Positions 27,215-37,739 are shown, counted from the first letter of the stretch. The stretch: 64,000 nucleotides of DNA from Fimbriimonadia bacterium (GCA_030430755.1 JAUIKO010000002.1:293470-357469), one strand, 5' to 3'. Made by a program: numbers and translations. The notes: generated from the letters alone by a model not told the origin.

Positions 27215-29044
27215 TTATTTAATAATAAATTTCTTTTTGGTTTTATCTACACCTAGTTCTACTTTCTTATGATCATAATGCCATACTGGAGAACCAGATC
27301 TCTGGAAGAAACACTGATAACTGCTTAATAAAGATGCTAATAGCCTTCTACTAGTCCTTCTAACAACATTCATTTCCCACAATACGGTTAAAAAGTCTGT
27401 ACCCTTAGACCAGTGAGCTAAAACTTCTTTTAAAACATCACAACTACTTAGCTCATGAGATCGTTCTTGAATTTCTCGCAGTTCTTCCATTCTTTGAGGT
27501 GTTATAAATACTACTGGATCCGGTTGCTCCATCCATTCGAAATTAAATACATTCGTTCTGCCAGTTTTAGTTAAAATGAAAACAGCTCCTGACTCAACAG
27601 GCTGTTCAAACCATAGATCAATTAAATTAAACATTAGTCGATCTTTGTTATTCACCCATACTTGGTGTTCTTTTCCAGAAGGATCGATAAAAATAAGTTC
27701 TTGTACTTCTGGATCTTTATTGATCCAGTCTGATGGTAACTGAGACAAAGGAAATGTTCCTAACTCTCTATGAATACTCTTGAGTACCAATCTGTACTGT
27801 TGCATCCTAGGCTTTGGAGGAATAAATGTATCTTCGTCATTCACATCGCATGCTAAAGGATGTTGTAATAATTTCCTTAAAGAAGAGCTCAAACCTTCAT
27901 CTGAAATCACAAAATCTATAGGATCTCCAGACTCATCCAGAAAATCGGTGTTTTGATATAAAAGAGGCTCAGGTATAGACTGCACAATTTCTGGAACTCT
28001 ATTGGGATTGCTAAATCTATCTGCACCTATCCATGCTATGGAAGGTTCATTTGCTAAAGTTTCTATAAGAGATACTAAGTCATCATCAAATGATTTTACA
28101 GCTGGACTGATTTCGTAAAACTGCTCTAATAATTCTTCAGCGGTAATAGTTCTATCAGATTTCAAAATTTTTCCGGACATTTTAGCGATGTCCTCTTTTT
28201 TAACATCTATGGGTGCAATATCATCCGCTTCTATAACTGGTACCAACAACCTGGAAAGTTCTAAAACCCCAGACAACCATTTTTCAGACTCTTTCTGAGC
28301 GTATATAACACCATCTAAACCATATATATAGCCAGGTGTAGAAAGAATTTTTCTGCCAAATTCTTTTGAATTATAGTTAATCACATCACTACTATTATCT
28401 GGAAACATGCTAGCCCAAATTAATGCGCCAACTAATTTCACGCTTACAGGAGCATACTCTTTTAAGAATTTTTCAATAGCACCTTCATCATACCAATTCA
28501 AATCATTAACTTTAGGAAATATCTTGTTAAATTCTTCTAAGTTAATTCTGTTTTTTCGTAAGGTGTACTCCATAGGCTGATCAAGACCTTCAAATACCCA
28601 TTCAAATAGAGCCACCTGATTTTTCTCGGTCAAAATATAATCCTTGGATTTAGATACTATTCTTTCTACAGTTGTATAACAATCTTCTTGATATACTCCA
28701 CGAGAATAACTTATCTCTTTTACTAGAAGATCCAGATCTATTGGCGCTCCATATCGATAAACCACTTGGTATATACATTCGTGTAGTGATTTGGAATCAC
28801 TATAAACTCGACTAGCTGGGATCCATCTCCTGTCTACATACGCATAAACATCAGGATTCGAAGAAAGAAAGGCTCGAACAGAAGTTGTAGTTAAACCATC
28901 TATTCCTATCTTTTCTGCCAATTCACTTACCTTTATCGCATAATGATTTTCTTTAAGCTTGTTAAGGATCTGTTGATCCATAAAGGACCTAACTAAACGA
29001 TTTTGACTATTTTTATCAGAAGTTGTAGAAGATTTCACTGGCAT
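27215..29044 (-). CDS. Large soluble protein with an N-terminal winged-helix-like segment, unknown
   Basis: 609 residues from the ATG at 29044, which has AGTGAGAG before it; an in-frame ATG at 29095 has no ribosome site. The N-terminal region (QQILNKLKENHYAIKVSELAEKIG, then TTTSVRAFLSSNPDVYAYVDRRWI) looks like a winged helix-turn-helix. The rest is long, acidic and without membrane segments, with Trp-rich pieces (VLAHWSKGTDF, GSPVWHYDHKK). I do not recognise the family. It is upstream of rpsT and may be co-transcribed, so a nucleic-acid-related role is a reasonable guess. Confidence 0.55.
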   Translation of the reverse strand: MPVKSSTTSDKNSQNRLVRSFMDQQILNKLKENHYAIKVSELAEKIGIDGLTTTSVRAFLSSNPDVYAYVDRRWIPASRVYSDSKSLHECIYQVVYRYGAPIDLDLLVKEISYSRGVYQEDCYTTVERIVSKSKDYILTEKNQVALFEWVFEGLDQPMEYTLRKNRINLEEFNKIFPKVNDLNWYDEGAIEKFLKEYAPVSVKLVGALIWASMFPDNSSDVINYNSKEFGRKILSTPGYIYGLDGVIYAQKESEKWLSGVLELSRLLVPVIEADDIAPIDVKKEDIAKMSGKILKSDRTITAEELLEQFYEISPAVKSFDDDLVSLIETLANEPSIAWIGADRFSNPNRVPEIVQSIPEPLLYQNTDFLDESGDPIDFVISDEGLSSSLRKLLQHPLACDVNDEDTFIPPKPRMQQYRLVLKSIHRELGTFPLSQLPSDWINKDPEVQELIFIDPSGKEHQVWVNNKDRLMFNLIDLWFEQPVESGAVFILTKTGRTNVFNFEWMEQPDPVVFITPQRMEELREIQERSHELSSCDVLKEVLAHWSKGTDFLTVLWEMNVVRRTSRRLLASLLSSYQCFFQRSGSPVWHYDHKKVELGVDKTKKKFIIK

Positions 29045-29123
29045 GCTCTCACTTGGGTTAAAATTATATAGATATACAACTTTATATAATGACATATTTT
29101 AACAAGCTTTGTCCAGGACTACC

Positions 29124-29630
29124 ATGTTTAGAAAATCTATTCTCATTCAACCATCAATACTCTTGATTACTTTTTTCATCGCTAGGATTATAGCACCTGT
29201 CAACGATAATAATCATGCGACTCCGCTGACTTTATACTCCAAGGCTGGGATGTTTAAATTATCTAATGCTAAAGGTAACCTCACTTTGAGATCAAAAGAT
29301 GCATCTATCCTTATTGAATCAACATTAAATAATATTCTTTTTAAGGGTTCCTGGAAACTTGTTAAATCTTTTCATGGAAAAAAAGTTTACACTGGTCATG
29401 GAGATATCTCTATGAATGGTGATATTGGCTATATTCAATGGATGGGAAAAAATCTTCAATGCCATTTTCATGGGACTGCAGATCTCTCATTATATGCCGG
29501 CTTCTCTCAAGGCATTTTAGGAAGACAAAAAAATGATTCAATCTCAAGCTGGTATATACTGAAAAATAAAAATAGAATACAATGGCCAGAATATTCTCAT
29601 ACCTTTATGAAAATTAATACATACAATTAA
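29124..29630 (+). CDS. Exported or anchored small protein, unknown
   Basis: 168 residues from the ATG at 29124 (AGGA just upstream). The N-terminus MFRKSILIQPSILLITFFIA is a signal anchor. The remainder is rich in beta-type residues (LTLYSKAGMFKLS, GHGDISMNGDIGYIQWMG, CHFHGTADLSLYAG) and resembles a small exported beta-domain of the kind seen in LPS-transport or organic-solvent-tolerance proteins, though I would not assign it. It is followed 50 bp later by the nuclease-like gene. Confidence 0.5.
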   Translation: MFRKSILIQPSILLITFFIARIIAPVNDNNHATPLTLYSKAGMFKLSNAKGNLTLRSKDASILIESTLNNILFKGSWKLVKSFHGKKVYTGHGDISMNGDIGYIQWMGKNLQCHFHGTADLSLYAGFSQGILGRQKNDSISSWYILKNKNRIQWPEYSHTFMKINTYN

Positions 29631-29680
29631 ACCAGTTTATTATTGTTGCCATCTTAAAAATTTAGGTAAAGTGTATTAAA

Positions 29681-30451
29681 GTGCTTAAAAATTCATTTTT
29701 TTTTCTAGAAGGTTTAGATAGAAGTCTAGAACAAGTCTGTTATGAATCTGGATGTACCTGCTGGTATACATTGTTATCAGGAAAAAAGTTTTTGGACATT
29801 TCCAAAAATCCTAAATTAACTACAGCGCATATCCATAACACAGAAAAAGCTTTGTCTTCTAAAAGTGGAGACTATTTTGCGAAACATCTGCCCACATCAG
29901 ATACCTGGAGAACATGGCCTGACTTCAAAGATCACACCGTATACTTAGATATCGAAACAGATGGGAAAAGCCACACCAACGCTATCACTGCTATCGGATT
30001 ATACGATAATAAAGGATTTAGATGCCTCATACAAGGGCAAAATTTAAATCAATTTCCATCCATTATTTCTAACTACGAATTAGTGGTCACATTTTATGGA
30101 ACAGGCTTTGATCTTCCTATGTTGAGAAAAAAATTCCCCGAAATTAAAATGCCTCCTTTACACTGGGATTTATATTTTTCTTTTAAAAGCTTAGGATATA
30201 AAGGTGGTTTAAAAAAAATAGAACAGCAATTAGGGATAGCAAGATCTGACGACACCGAAGGGCTTACAGGAAAAGATGCAGTCCTACTCTGGAATAGATA
30301 CATGCAAGGAGACATGAAAGCAATTGATACCCTTATTCAATACAATAAGGAAGATGTTGTCAATCTAGAAACACTTGCAGGTATAGCTTTTCAAAAACAT
30401 AAAGAAGCTTTATCACCTAATTTTTCACAAAATCATTTTATACAACTTTAA
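29681..30451 (+). CDS. RNase H-like exonuclease domain protein (YprB-like)
   Basis: A 256-residue protein starting at GTG. The central region shows the DEDD exonuclease plan: YLDIETDG (D and E of ExoI), a middle TFYGTGFDLPMLRKKF (ExoII Asp), and a late YNKEDVVNLETLA (ExoIII). HWDLYF sits between, as in the YprB/RNase_H_2 family. Such proteins are predicted 3'-5' nucleases with unclear substrates. The N-terminal ~80 residues may bind a partner. It shares a bidirectional terminator with rplA. Confidence 0.8.
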   Translation: MLKNSFFFLEGLDRSLEQVCYESGCTCWYTLLSGKKFLDISKNPKLTTAHIHNTEKALSSKSGDYFAKHLPTSDTWRTWPDFKDHTVYLDIETDGKSHTNAITAIGLYDNKGFRCLIQGQNLNQFPSIISNYELVVTFYGTGFDLPMLRKKFPEIKMPPLHWDLYFSFKSLGYKGGLKKIEQQLGIARSDDTEGLTGKDAVLLWNRYMQGDMKAIDTLIQYNKEDVVNLETLAGIAFQKHKEALSPNFSQNHFIQL

Positions 30452-30485
30452 TAATGAATTAAAAAACATTCTTATCAAATATAAA

Positions 30486-30516
30486 AAAATAGCCACTCGT
30501 AAAGAGTGGCTATTTT
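30486..30516. terminator. Bidirectional intrinsic terminator
   Basis: AAAATAGCCACTC, a 5-nt loop, GAGTGGCTATTTT. A-rich and T-rich flanks on both sides let it end both the YprB-like gene (+) and rplA (-). Confidence 0.88.
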
Positions 30517-30536
30517 AATTTAGTATAAACATTAAT

Positions 30537-31274
30537 CTACTTTTTCTTTGCTTCAGCTGTTTTCTGAGCTAAAATAGTATCTAAATGGATACCTGGACCC
30601 ATGGTAGTACTCAAAGTAATAGATAATAAATATTTACCTTTAGAACTGGATGGTTTTGCTTTAAGAATAGTTTCTAAAGCAGTTAAAAAGTTTTCTCGAA
30701 TTTGCTCTTCTGAAAAATTAATTTTACCAATCTGTAAATGAACAACACCAGATTTATCGGCTCTATACTCAATTCTTGTAGCAGCTTTAATTTCATTTAC
30801 TGCCTGTTCAATATTATTAGTAACAGTACCGTTTCTTTTATTAGGTGTTTTAGTTCCCAAAATACGGCCAATTTTACCAATCATTGGTGCCATATCTTCG
30901 GCGGCTAAAATAACATCAAAATCTTTATATCCGGCCTGTATTTTTGCAATTAAATCGTCGGAACCAACAAACTCAGCTCCAGCTTTTTCAGCGGCTGCAG
31001 CCTGATCACCTTTTGCTAATACTGCAATTGTTTTCTTTTTACCTGTTCCATGAGGAATTGTTGTAATACCCCGTACATTCTGATCGCTTTTTCTAGTATC
31101 TATACCTAAGCGAACTGCTAAATCTATACTTTCATTAAACTTTGCTGTTGCGCTTTTCTTTAATAAATCAATTGCTTGATCTATTTCGTATAGATGATTT
31201 TTATCTACAATTTTGCTAACTTCACTGTAACGATTAGAATATTTCTGTTTTTTTTCAACTGTGTTTGTACTCAT
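30537..31274 (-). CDS. rplA: 50S ribosomal protein L1, divergent
   Basis: A 245-residue L1, which forms the ribosomal L1 stalk that moves deacylated tRNA at the E site. The N-terminal block (FNESIDLAVRLGIDTRKSDQNVRG) and C-terminal TMGPGIHLD are clear. The usual LGPRGLMPNPK signature is altered and shortened to LGTKTPNKRNGTV. L1 normally lies next to rplK and rplJL; here it is alone between a nuclease-like gene and an oxidoreductase, so the rpl operon has been broken up. Confidence 0.92.
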   Translation of the reverse strand: MSTNTVEKKQKYSNRYSEVSKIVDKNHLYEIDQAIDLLKKSATAKFNESIDLAVRLGIDTRKSDQNVRGITTIPHGTGKKKTIAVLAKGDQAAAAEKAGAEFVGSDDLIAKIQAGYKDFDVILAAEDMAPMIGKIGRILGTKTPNKRNGTVTNNIEQAVNEIKAATRIEYRADKSGVVHLQIGKINFSEEQIRENFLTALETILKAKPSSSKGKYLLSITLSTTMGPGIHLDTILAQKTAEAKKK

Positions 31275-31394
31275 TTAAACCTCTGTGGTATACGCTTTTT
31301 TGCTCCCACATAAACATTTTACCATTAAATATTATGGATTCTTGTTCAAATATGGAAAGACATAAGTAGACAGTTTTTAAAGAGAGGTATTAAG

Positions 31395-32552
31395 GTGAGT
31401 GAGAAAATTTTTGCCGTTTTAGGAAGCGGTATGCAAGGAACAGCCGTAGCTTATGATATGGCATTATTTGGACAACCTAAAGCAATATTTTTAGGCGACT
31501 ATTCTTTAGAAGAGGCTAAAAAAAGTGCAGATAAGGTGAATACACTTTCCGGCAAACAACTTTGTAAGCCTTTTCAGGTAGATGCACTAGATCCTGTAAG
31601 CTTAACCCAATTTTTAGATCCTGTAGATGTACTTGCCAGCTGTGTACCTTACTGGATGCATCCCAAGGTTGCTCAAGCAGCAATTGTAACTCAAACACAT
31701 ATGGTTGACATGGGTGGTAACACTGAAGTTACACATGAGACTTTATCATTAAATGATAAAGCTAAAAGTTCTGGAGTCACCATTATCCCTGATACTGGCT
31801 TAGCTCCTGGATTGGTAAATAATTTAGCTATGTATTTTATGGAAAAATTTGATCATACTCACTCTGTAAAATTATATTGTGGTGGATTACCTCAACACCC
31901 AAAACCCATCTTTAATTATCGCCTTGCTTTTAATATAGAAGGATTAACAACTGAGTATAATGGCAAAGCTGTTACTTTAAAAGCTGGCAAGATTCATCTT
32001 GTAGACACTCTTGAAGATCTCGAAACTCTAGAACATGATGTTTTAGGCACCTTAGAAGCCTTTAATACTTCTGGTGGCACCAGTACTGCACCCTATACTT
32101 GGGAAGGTCAAATGGATACATTTGAATATAAAACATTCCGGTATCCAGGCCACTGTAAACTAATGAAAATTTTTAAAGATTATGGATTCTGGGATAATGA
32201 GTATGTTGAAGCAGATGGAGTAAAAATTAGACCACGTGAGTTGTTTCATAAACTAATGAGTAAAGCTTTCCATGATGAAGATAGAAATGACTTAGTTGTT
32301 ATTCGTGGCATTGGCCAAGGCACACTAAATGGAAAACAAGTCACACTCCAACTTGATATATTAGATAAAAAAGATGATAAAACTGGATTTACAGCAATGG
32401 AAAGAACTACTGGATTTTCAACTTCGATCCACGCAATAAACATTTCCAAAGGAAAAGTTGATACCGGCTGTATATGCTACGAAAATGCTATGAATGGAAC
32501 TAGTTTTCTCAAAGAACTTGTCAAAAGAGGCATTGAAGTAAAAGGTTTCTAA
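31395..32552 (+). CDS. Saccharopine dehydrogenase-family oxidoreductase, lysine 6-dehydrogenase-like
   Basis: A 385-residue protein from GTG at 31395. The N-terminal Rossmann fold has VLGSGMQGTAVAYDM; later blocks are VDMGGN and IPDTGLAPGLVNNLA, shared with lysine 6-dehydrogenases and related saccharopine-type reductases. It would use NAD(P) to oxidise or reduce a secondary amine near a carboxylate. Lysine catabolism and polyamine synthesis (carboxynorspermidine type) are both possible. dapA, which starts lysine and diaminopimelate synthesis, is 22 kb away. No neighbour fixes the substrate. Confidence 0.75.
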   Translation: MSEKIFAVLGSGMQGTAVAYDMALFGQPKAIFLGDYSLEEAKKSADKVNTLSGKQLCKPFQVDALDPVSLTQFLDPVDVLASCVPYWMHPKVAQAAIVTQTHMVDMGGNTEVTHETLSLNDKAKSSGVTIIPDTGLAPGLVNNLAMYFMEKFDHTHSVKLYCGGLPQHPKPIFNYRLAFNIEGLTTEYNGKAVTLKAGKIHLVDTLEDLETLEHDVLGTLEAFNTSGGTSTAPYTWEGQMDTFEYKTFRYPGHCKLMKIFKDYGFWDNEYVEADGVKIRPRELFHKLMSKAFHDEDRNDLVVIRGIGQGTLNGKQVTLQLDILDKKDDKTGFTAMERTTGFSTSIHAINISKGKVDTGCICYENAMNGTSFLKELVKRGIEVKGF

Positions 32553-32569
32553 ATACAAGCTATGCAAAT

Positions 32570-32622
32570 AACTGTAACAGATTTAGTCTTACTATCTTTA
32601 TAATACTAAATCTGCTACAGTT
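32570..32622. terminator. Bidirectional hairpin between the oxidoreductase and clpX
   Basis: 18-bp arms (32570-32587, 32605-32622) with one mismatch around 17 nt. It lies between convergent genes, 17 bp after the oxidoreductase stop. The remaining ~145 bp to clpX contain nothing recognisable. Confidence 0.65.
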
Positions 32623-32767
32623 GCGTAGATCTAAAATCACTATATCTTTTATTGTTTCAGTTTCTCTTTTTATATTCACGCTATATTACTACATCTTTAA
32701 TGTAATGTGAACATATCCATCTTTTTAAAATTGTTATATAAAAATATATATAGCACTCGGTAAAAAA

Positions 32768-34057
32768 TTAACTTGCAGACAGTGCTGAATCCTTTTCTAA
32801 CATTAAAGCAGGCTTCTTTTCTGTTAATACACCTTCTGGAATAATAACCTTCACAATCTTATCATTACTAGGTACCTCATACATTACCTCTAACATAATT
32901 TTTTCAATCATCTCTCGTAGGGCCCTAGCTCCAGTCTTACTTTTAATGGCTGCATCTACTAATTCCTTAATAGCTCCATCCTGAAACTCTAATTTAACAC
33001 CATCCATTTCCAATAATTTTCTATATTGTTTCACAATGGCATTCTTAGGCACTGTCAAGATCTGCTCCAAGGCTTCTGCAGTTAAAGCATCCAAGTAAGT
33101 CTGAACACCAAATCGACCTACAAATTCAGGTATAAGTCCATACTTCATTAAATCTTCTGGCTGCAATTTACTAAAAATGTCTGCTTTAGCAGCTTCTTTT
33201 TTTGCTGGCTCTGCTCTGAATCCTAAGAAATCAGAGTGCTGCCTTTTTAATATAATTTCTTGCAAACCATCAAAAGCACCACCGCAGATAAACAGAATAT
33301 TTTCAGTATTAATTTTAATATTCTCCTGATGTGGATGCTTTCTTCCACCAGTAGGTGGAACCATGGAAATTGTTCCTTCTAAGATTTTTAATAAGGCTTG
33401 CTGTACACCCTCACCACTAACATCTCGAGTTATCGAAGGATTTTCACTTTTTCGAGCAATTTTATCGATTTCATCAACATAAATAATCCCACGCTCACAA
33501 AGTGGCACAGGATTTGAAGGATCTATTGATTCTGCAGATTGATATAATCGCAAAAGAATATTTTCAACATCATCACCTACATAACCAGCTTCTGTGAGTG
33601 ATGTAGCATCTGCTATAGCAAACGGTATCTTCAGCATTTTTGCTAAAGTTTGGACTAGCAGTGTTTTACCTGATCCAGTCGGACCTACCAACAATACATT
33701 GCTTTTTTGAATCTCTACATCATCGTCATCAGAACTCTCATTTATTCTTTTAAAATGATTATATACAGCTACAGACAACGATCTTTTAGCAGAATCTTGG
33801 CCGATAACATACTTATCTAAAAATTCTTTTACTTCTTTAGGTTTAGGAATGGTTTCCAAGATACTTTCGGAAACTTTGCTTAGTTCTTGAGCATTAGATG
33901 TTTGTTCTTTAATATCTTTGGAGCTATTCTGATTTAGTATAGAGCCGCATAGTTCTATGCAATCCGAGCAAGCAGCCCCATGCAACCCTACTATTAATTT
34001 TTTAACTTGTTCTTTTGTTTTTCCGCATAAACTGCAGTATTCTTTTTTTTCTAACAT
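32768..34057 (-). CDS. clpX: ATP-dependent Clp protease ATPase subunit ClpX
   Basis: A 429-residue AAA+ unfoldase. The N-terminal zinc domain has C8, C11, C30 and C33. Walker A is GPTGSGKT, Walker [11 protein letters not shown], and the pore loop AGYVG; the sensor 2 region GARALR is intact. It feeds unfolded substrates to ClpP. It is the last gene of tig-clpP-clpX, with 68 bp between clpP and clpX. Confidence 0.97.
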   Translation of the reverse strand: MLEKKEYCSLCGKTKEQVKKLIVGLHGAACSDCIELCGSILNQNSSKDIKEQTSNAQELSKVSESILETIPKPKEVKEFLDKYVIGQDSAKRSLSVAVYNHFKRINESSDDDDVEIQKSNVLLVGPTGSGKTLLVQTLAKMLKIPFAIADATSLTEAGYVGDDVENILLRLYQSAESIDPSNPVPLCERGIIYVDEIDKIARKSENPSITRDVSGEGVQQALLKILEGTISMVPPTGGRKHPHQENIKINTENILFICGGAFDGLQEIILKRQHSDFLGFRAEPAKKEAAKADIFSKLQPEDLMKYGLIPEFVGRFGVQTYLDALTAEALEQILTVPKNAIVKQYRKLLEMDGVKLEFQDGAIKELVDAAIKSKTGARALREMIEKIMLEVMYEVPSNDKIVKVIIPEGVLTEKKPALMLEKDSALSAS

Positions 34058-34125
34058 AACTGAACCTATAAAGATGGATTAATTACAATAAACACATTAA
34101 ATGTTATACTGTAACTATAATACCA

Positions 34126-34710
34126 CTATCGAGATCCAGGTTCTAGGACTTTATCCACAATTTTATACTCTAGAGATTCAGCTGAAGACATAAAATAGTC
34201 TCTATCGCAATCTTTTCTTATTTTTTCCGCATCATGTCCAGTATGGTGAGAGAGTATTCCCATCAAAGTATTCATATACTTATTAACTTCTGCAACTTGA
34301 ACATTAATATCCGCAGTAGTACCTTGGAATCCTGCACTAACTTGATGTATCATTACCCTGGAATGCTTCAGACAATATCTTTTGTTAGCTGCACCGCCGG
34401 CTAGCAAAACAGCCCCCATAGAAGCAGCTTGTCCTACACAAATCGTAGCCACATCTGGCTTTATGATCTGCATACAGTCATAGATAGCTAAACCAGCACT
34501 CACGGAACCACCAGGACTATTAATATAAAAATCAATATCCTTATCTGGATCATCCTTCTCTAAAAATAACAACTGTGCAACAAGCATGTTAGCAACATAA
34601 TCGTCGACAGGTGTGCCTAAAAAGACAATTCTATCTTTTAACAGTCTTGACCAAATATCATAGGTTCTTTCGCCTTTAGCTGTTTGTTCAATAACAAATG
34701 GTACGCTCAT
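34126..34710 (-). CDS. clpP: ATP-dependent Clp protease proteolytic subunit
   Basis: A 194-residue serine protease with the catalytic triad S97 (GQAASMGA), H122 (MIHQ) and D171 (DRDYFMS). The substrate-binding INSPGGSV segment is also present. It forms two stacked heptameric rings with ClpX. It lies 45 bp after tig on the same strand. Confidence 0.97.
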   Translation of the reverse strand: MSVPFVIEQTAKGERTYDIWSRLLKDRIVFLGTPVDDYVANMLVAQLLFLEKDDPDKDIDFYINSPGGSVSAGLAIYDCMQIIKPDVATICVGQAASMGAVLLAGGAANKRYCLKHSRVMIHQVSAGFQGTTADINVQVAEVNKYMNTLMGILSHHTGHDAEKIRKDCDRDYFMSSAESLEYKIVDKVLEPGSR

Positions 34711-34755
34711 ATTTCCTCCACTAGCTCATACTACCTGGTAAAGACCCTAAAATTA

Positions 34756-36066
34756 CTAGTTTATTATCTCTTTATTAGTAAGGAATGCTAACACTTTGTT
34801 ATACATAGCTCTATAATACACTTCAGAATACGTTTCCTTATTCTTCATATTTTGCATAATAGTATATGGATTAACATTATATTCTCTAGCTATATCATAC
34901 ATTGCTATTTGCAAATCACCATTATTAAGTTCGATATTCTCTTTATTTGCTATCTCCTTAATAACTATCGCTTTTTTAACTTCGTATATAGCTTCTTCTT
35001 TTGTTGTTTCCTGAAACTGTTCTGCAGTAAGGTTTTGATCTTTCAAGAACTGCTCAATACTGACACCACGATTTCTTTGTTCTCTTGCAACATCCTGTAA
35101 CCTACGCTCTACAACCTCTTCCCATAAAGCATCAGGAATACTTATCTCAGATTTTTCTAAAATATTAATCAAAGATTTTTCTGCATTTTGGGTATCCATG
35201 CTCTTCTGTTTTGCTTGGCCTATTTCATTTTTAATATTTGCCTTAAGTTCATCTAAAGTATCACAAGCAAGTGTCTGATACATTGGATCTTCTTTTAAGC
35301 TTTTTGCAAAATCATCATTTAATTCAGGCAATTGTTTCTCGATAGTTTCATTGACAGTTATCGATGTTGGTAAAGTTTTCAATCTCCATTCACTAACTGG
35401 GAACCATGAAGGATAGCTTAATTCTATTTCCTTAGAATCGCCTGATTTCATACTCAATAAAGCATTATCGAGCTCTTTAAACGATTCACCTATCTTAACA
35501 GTTAATTCTTTATCGTGTACTTTAGTAGTATTTACTCTAAAATTAACTTTAGCAACATGATTTTCTTCTAAAGGCTTATTTTCAAATGTGTTAGATTTAG
35601 CTAATCTATTTTGTAATGAAAGCAAGCTATCTTCTAGCTCTTTATCCGTCACTTCTGCATCTTGTGCTTCCGCTTTATCAGACTTTTCTTTAATCTGGTA
35701 ATCACATATTTCTATCACTGGATCTAAAGGAATTTTTGCACTGAATGTACATTTAGCATCTAACTCGTTTACATCTGCTTCTAATATTCTTCCAGATTGA
35801 TACGGATTAATGTTCTCTTTTTTAATAACATCTCCATAAGCTAAATTTACAATCTCATCTCTTGCATATTCATCTAGCTGACTCTGACCAACTAACTGCT
35901 TCACTAACTGTTTTGGAACAGGAGCATCTTTTCTAAAACCTGCAGGTCGCAATCTTTTAAATAGCACTCTATAGGCTTTGTTGTATCCCTTCTTTACTAT
36001 TTCAGGAGAGCAAGTGACTTTAATCTTAATATTACATGTATCTAATTTTTCTACTACTGTTTCCAT
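34756..36066 (-). CDS. tig: Trigger factor
   Basis: A 436-residue ribosome-bound chaperone of full length. The ribosome-binding tail has RPAGFRKDAPVPKQLV (the GFRxGxxP loop, degenerate). The middle domain corresponds to the FKBP-like PPIase, and the C-terminal arms are long helices. It heads the tig-clpP-clpX operon, a common bacterial order linking folding of new chains and degradation. Confidence 0.94.
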   Translation of the reverse strand: METVVEKLDTCNIKIKVTCSPEIVKKGYNKAYRVLFKRLRPAGFRKDAPVPKQLVKQLVGQSQLDEYARDEIVNLAYGDVIKKENINPYQSGRILEADVNELDAKCTFSAKIPLDPVIEICDYQIKEKSDKAEAQDAEVTDKELEDSLLSLQNRLAKSNTFENKPLEENHVAKVNFRVNTTKVHDKELTVKIGESFKELDNALLSMKSGDSKEIELSYPSWFPVSEWRLKTLPTSITVNETIEKQLPELNDDFAKSLKEDPMYQTLACDTLDELKANIKNEIGQAKQKSMDTQNAEKSLINILEKSEISIPDALWEEVVERRLQDVAREQRNRGVSIEQFLKDQNLTAEQFQETTKEEAIYEVKKAIVIKEIANKENIELNNGDLQIAMYDIAREYNVNPYTIMQNMKNKETYSEVYYRAMYNKVLAFLTNKEIIN

Positions 36067-36275
36067 ATGTGAGCCTTGAAATTTAATTAATACTTAACTA
36101 GCTATAATCTAGTATAATTTTACCCCAGCATAAATCGAATATAAATTAATTAAATAAAACTGAACTTCATATATCAAGCACAAATGAATACTAATCAAAT
36201 TGTAGTAAAATCTGAATATAAATCATAGATCAACTTAAAATAGACGAGTTGGTCATTACTTTCTAAGAGGCATCG

Positions 36276-36812
36276 ATGGACATTACAGAAATTTTATCAT
36301 TTGTTAATCAGAACACAGAACTTTTTATCATAGCTAATTCATCTATAATATTATTTTTATTATTAATTACTCTATACACATTAAAAAGAAACGCTAACCT
36401 CCAAAAAAAATGGAAAGTTTTATTAAAAGGTAATAACAAAAATAACTTAGAAAAAATGCTTCAAGAGCAAGTCCTTACTATTGAATATATTTCCGACCAG
36501 CTTGTAACACTAAATAAAAACTACACACATTTACATAAAAAAGCAAACGGTTCTCTACAAAAAATAGGGTTCGTAAGATTTAATGCATTCGAAAACATCG
36601 GCGGAGATCAAAGTTTTGCACTCGCTATGATTAATAATGATAATAATGGAATTCTTATCTCCAGTATCGTAGGAAGGAATGACTGCAGAGTTTACAGCAA
36701 ATTAATTGAGAATGGAAAAACTCCTAGAAATACTCTTCCTGAAGAAGAATTAGCAATTAAAACTGCAATTCAAAATACCAGTATAAATAACGCATTAGCT
36801 TCACTACATTAA
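36276..36812 (+). CDS. DUF4446 family membrane-anchored protein
   Basis: A 178-residue protein. One membrane helix lies at about residues 15-36, then a coiled-coil stretch, then the family core KIGFVRFNAFENIGGDQSFA and GILISSIVGRNDCRVYSK. DUF4446 proteins are widespread and often lie beside chromosome-partition genes; the function is not established. Here it is alone, upstream of and convergent with the rhomboid-like gene. Confidence 0.85.
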   Translation: MDITEILSFVNQNTELFIIANSSIILFLLLITLYTLKRNANLQKKWKVLLKGNNKNNLEKMLQEQVLTIEYISDQLVTLNKNYTHLHKKANGSLQKIGFVRFNAFENIGGDQSFALAMINNDNNGILISSIVGRNDCRVYSKLIENGKTPRNTLPEEELAIKTAIQNTSINNALASLH

Positions 36813-36862
36813 TAATCCAACATCACTATACTGAATCCAGTAAAGAATAAGAAACTAATAGA

Positions 36863-37648
36863 TCATTCTTTACTGGAAGAATTATCATCAGCCATTCCGT
36901 CATAATCCTTACCAAAACTTCTTTCAAAGAGCTTCCGAAGCTTTTCTTGCTCTTCTCGTTCTTGTTGCCTTTTGTGTACAGCATCCAAATACTGCTTGAA
37001 TTCTTTTTCTTGCTTTCTTTTCTGCCTCTTCCTATCAAAAAATCCAAAACCAGAATACTTCCAGAAGCTGAATCTATCTGTAGCAAATAAGTAAGATATC
37101 CCAAGAGGAATAAGGACCAGTGCAGACAAGGGCCATCTTAAGGTGAAAACCGTTAATAATACAATCAATACTCCGAAAACTTTCGCTGACATAGGAATTA
37201 TTCCCCAAAAGTTAATATTTTTATCCATGTTTCTTGCAACCCAAACCACAAATAAACATGAAGTTATAATAGTTAAACCTGCCATACTTTCATGATGACC
37301 TGAAATGTAATAACTAATCAAGGCACAATTTGAAAGAATCAGGGAAATTGTTAGTAAATAACTCAACATTTTCATCGGACCTATTTCATACTCTACCGAG
37401 GTACCGATAAAATACAAAACAAAAGCACCCAATATCATGTTTAAAACTGCAGTATCATTTACCAGAGGAAATGTAAGCATTGTATATAAACTTTCATACC
37501 ATATCAACGGTTGAAATGAAAAAATATTATACAGAGCTCCACCTGAAGCTACATCAATGATATAACATAAAACAGACAAAAACACCAAAGATATTGTTAC
37601 TGGTGTTCTTCGAAATGAATACATAAAAGAAAAAGCATTAAAATTCAT
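36863..37648 (-). CDS. Rhomboid-fold membrane protein, probably inactive
   Basis: A 261-residue protein with about six membrane helices followed by a ~70-residue highly charged coiled-coil tail. Topology and the segments PVTISLVFLSVLCYIID and LNMILGAFVLYFIG resemble rhomboid proteases. The GxSG nucleophile motif appears as SMAG, so the Ser is replaced by Ala, and I see no His in the last helices. It is best described as a rhomboid pseudoprotease; such proteins can bind and route membrane clients. Family assignment is by pattern and topology. Confidence 0.6.
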   Translation of the reverse strand: MNFNAFSFMYSFRRTPVTISLVFLSVLCYIIDVASGGALYNIFSFQPLIWYESLYTMLTFPLVNDTAVLNMILGAFVLYFIGTSVEYEIGPMKMLSYLLTISLILSNCALISYYISGHHESMAGLTIITSCLFVVWVARNMDKNINFWGIIPMSAKVFGVLIVLLTVFTLRWPLSALVLIPLGISYLFATDRFSFWKYSGFGFFDRKRQKRKQEKEFKQYLDAVHKRQQEREEQEKLRKLFERSFGKDYDGMADDNSSSKE

Positions 37649-37739
37649 AACCCTATTATAGAATATTGGCTTAAAAACATATTTTAATTAAAAATAGTAA
37701 AGGAAAGTTAACGAAAGTTCTTAATTCCAATATTTAAAA

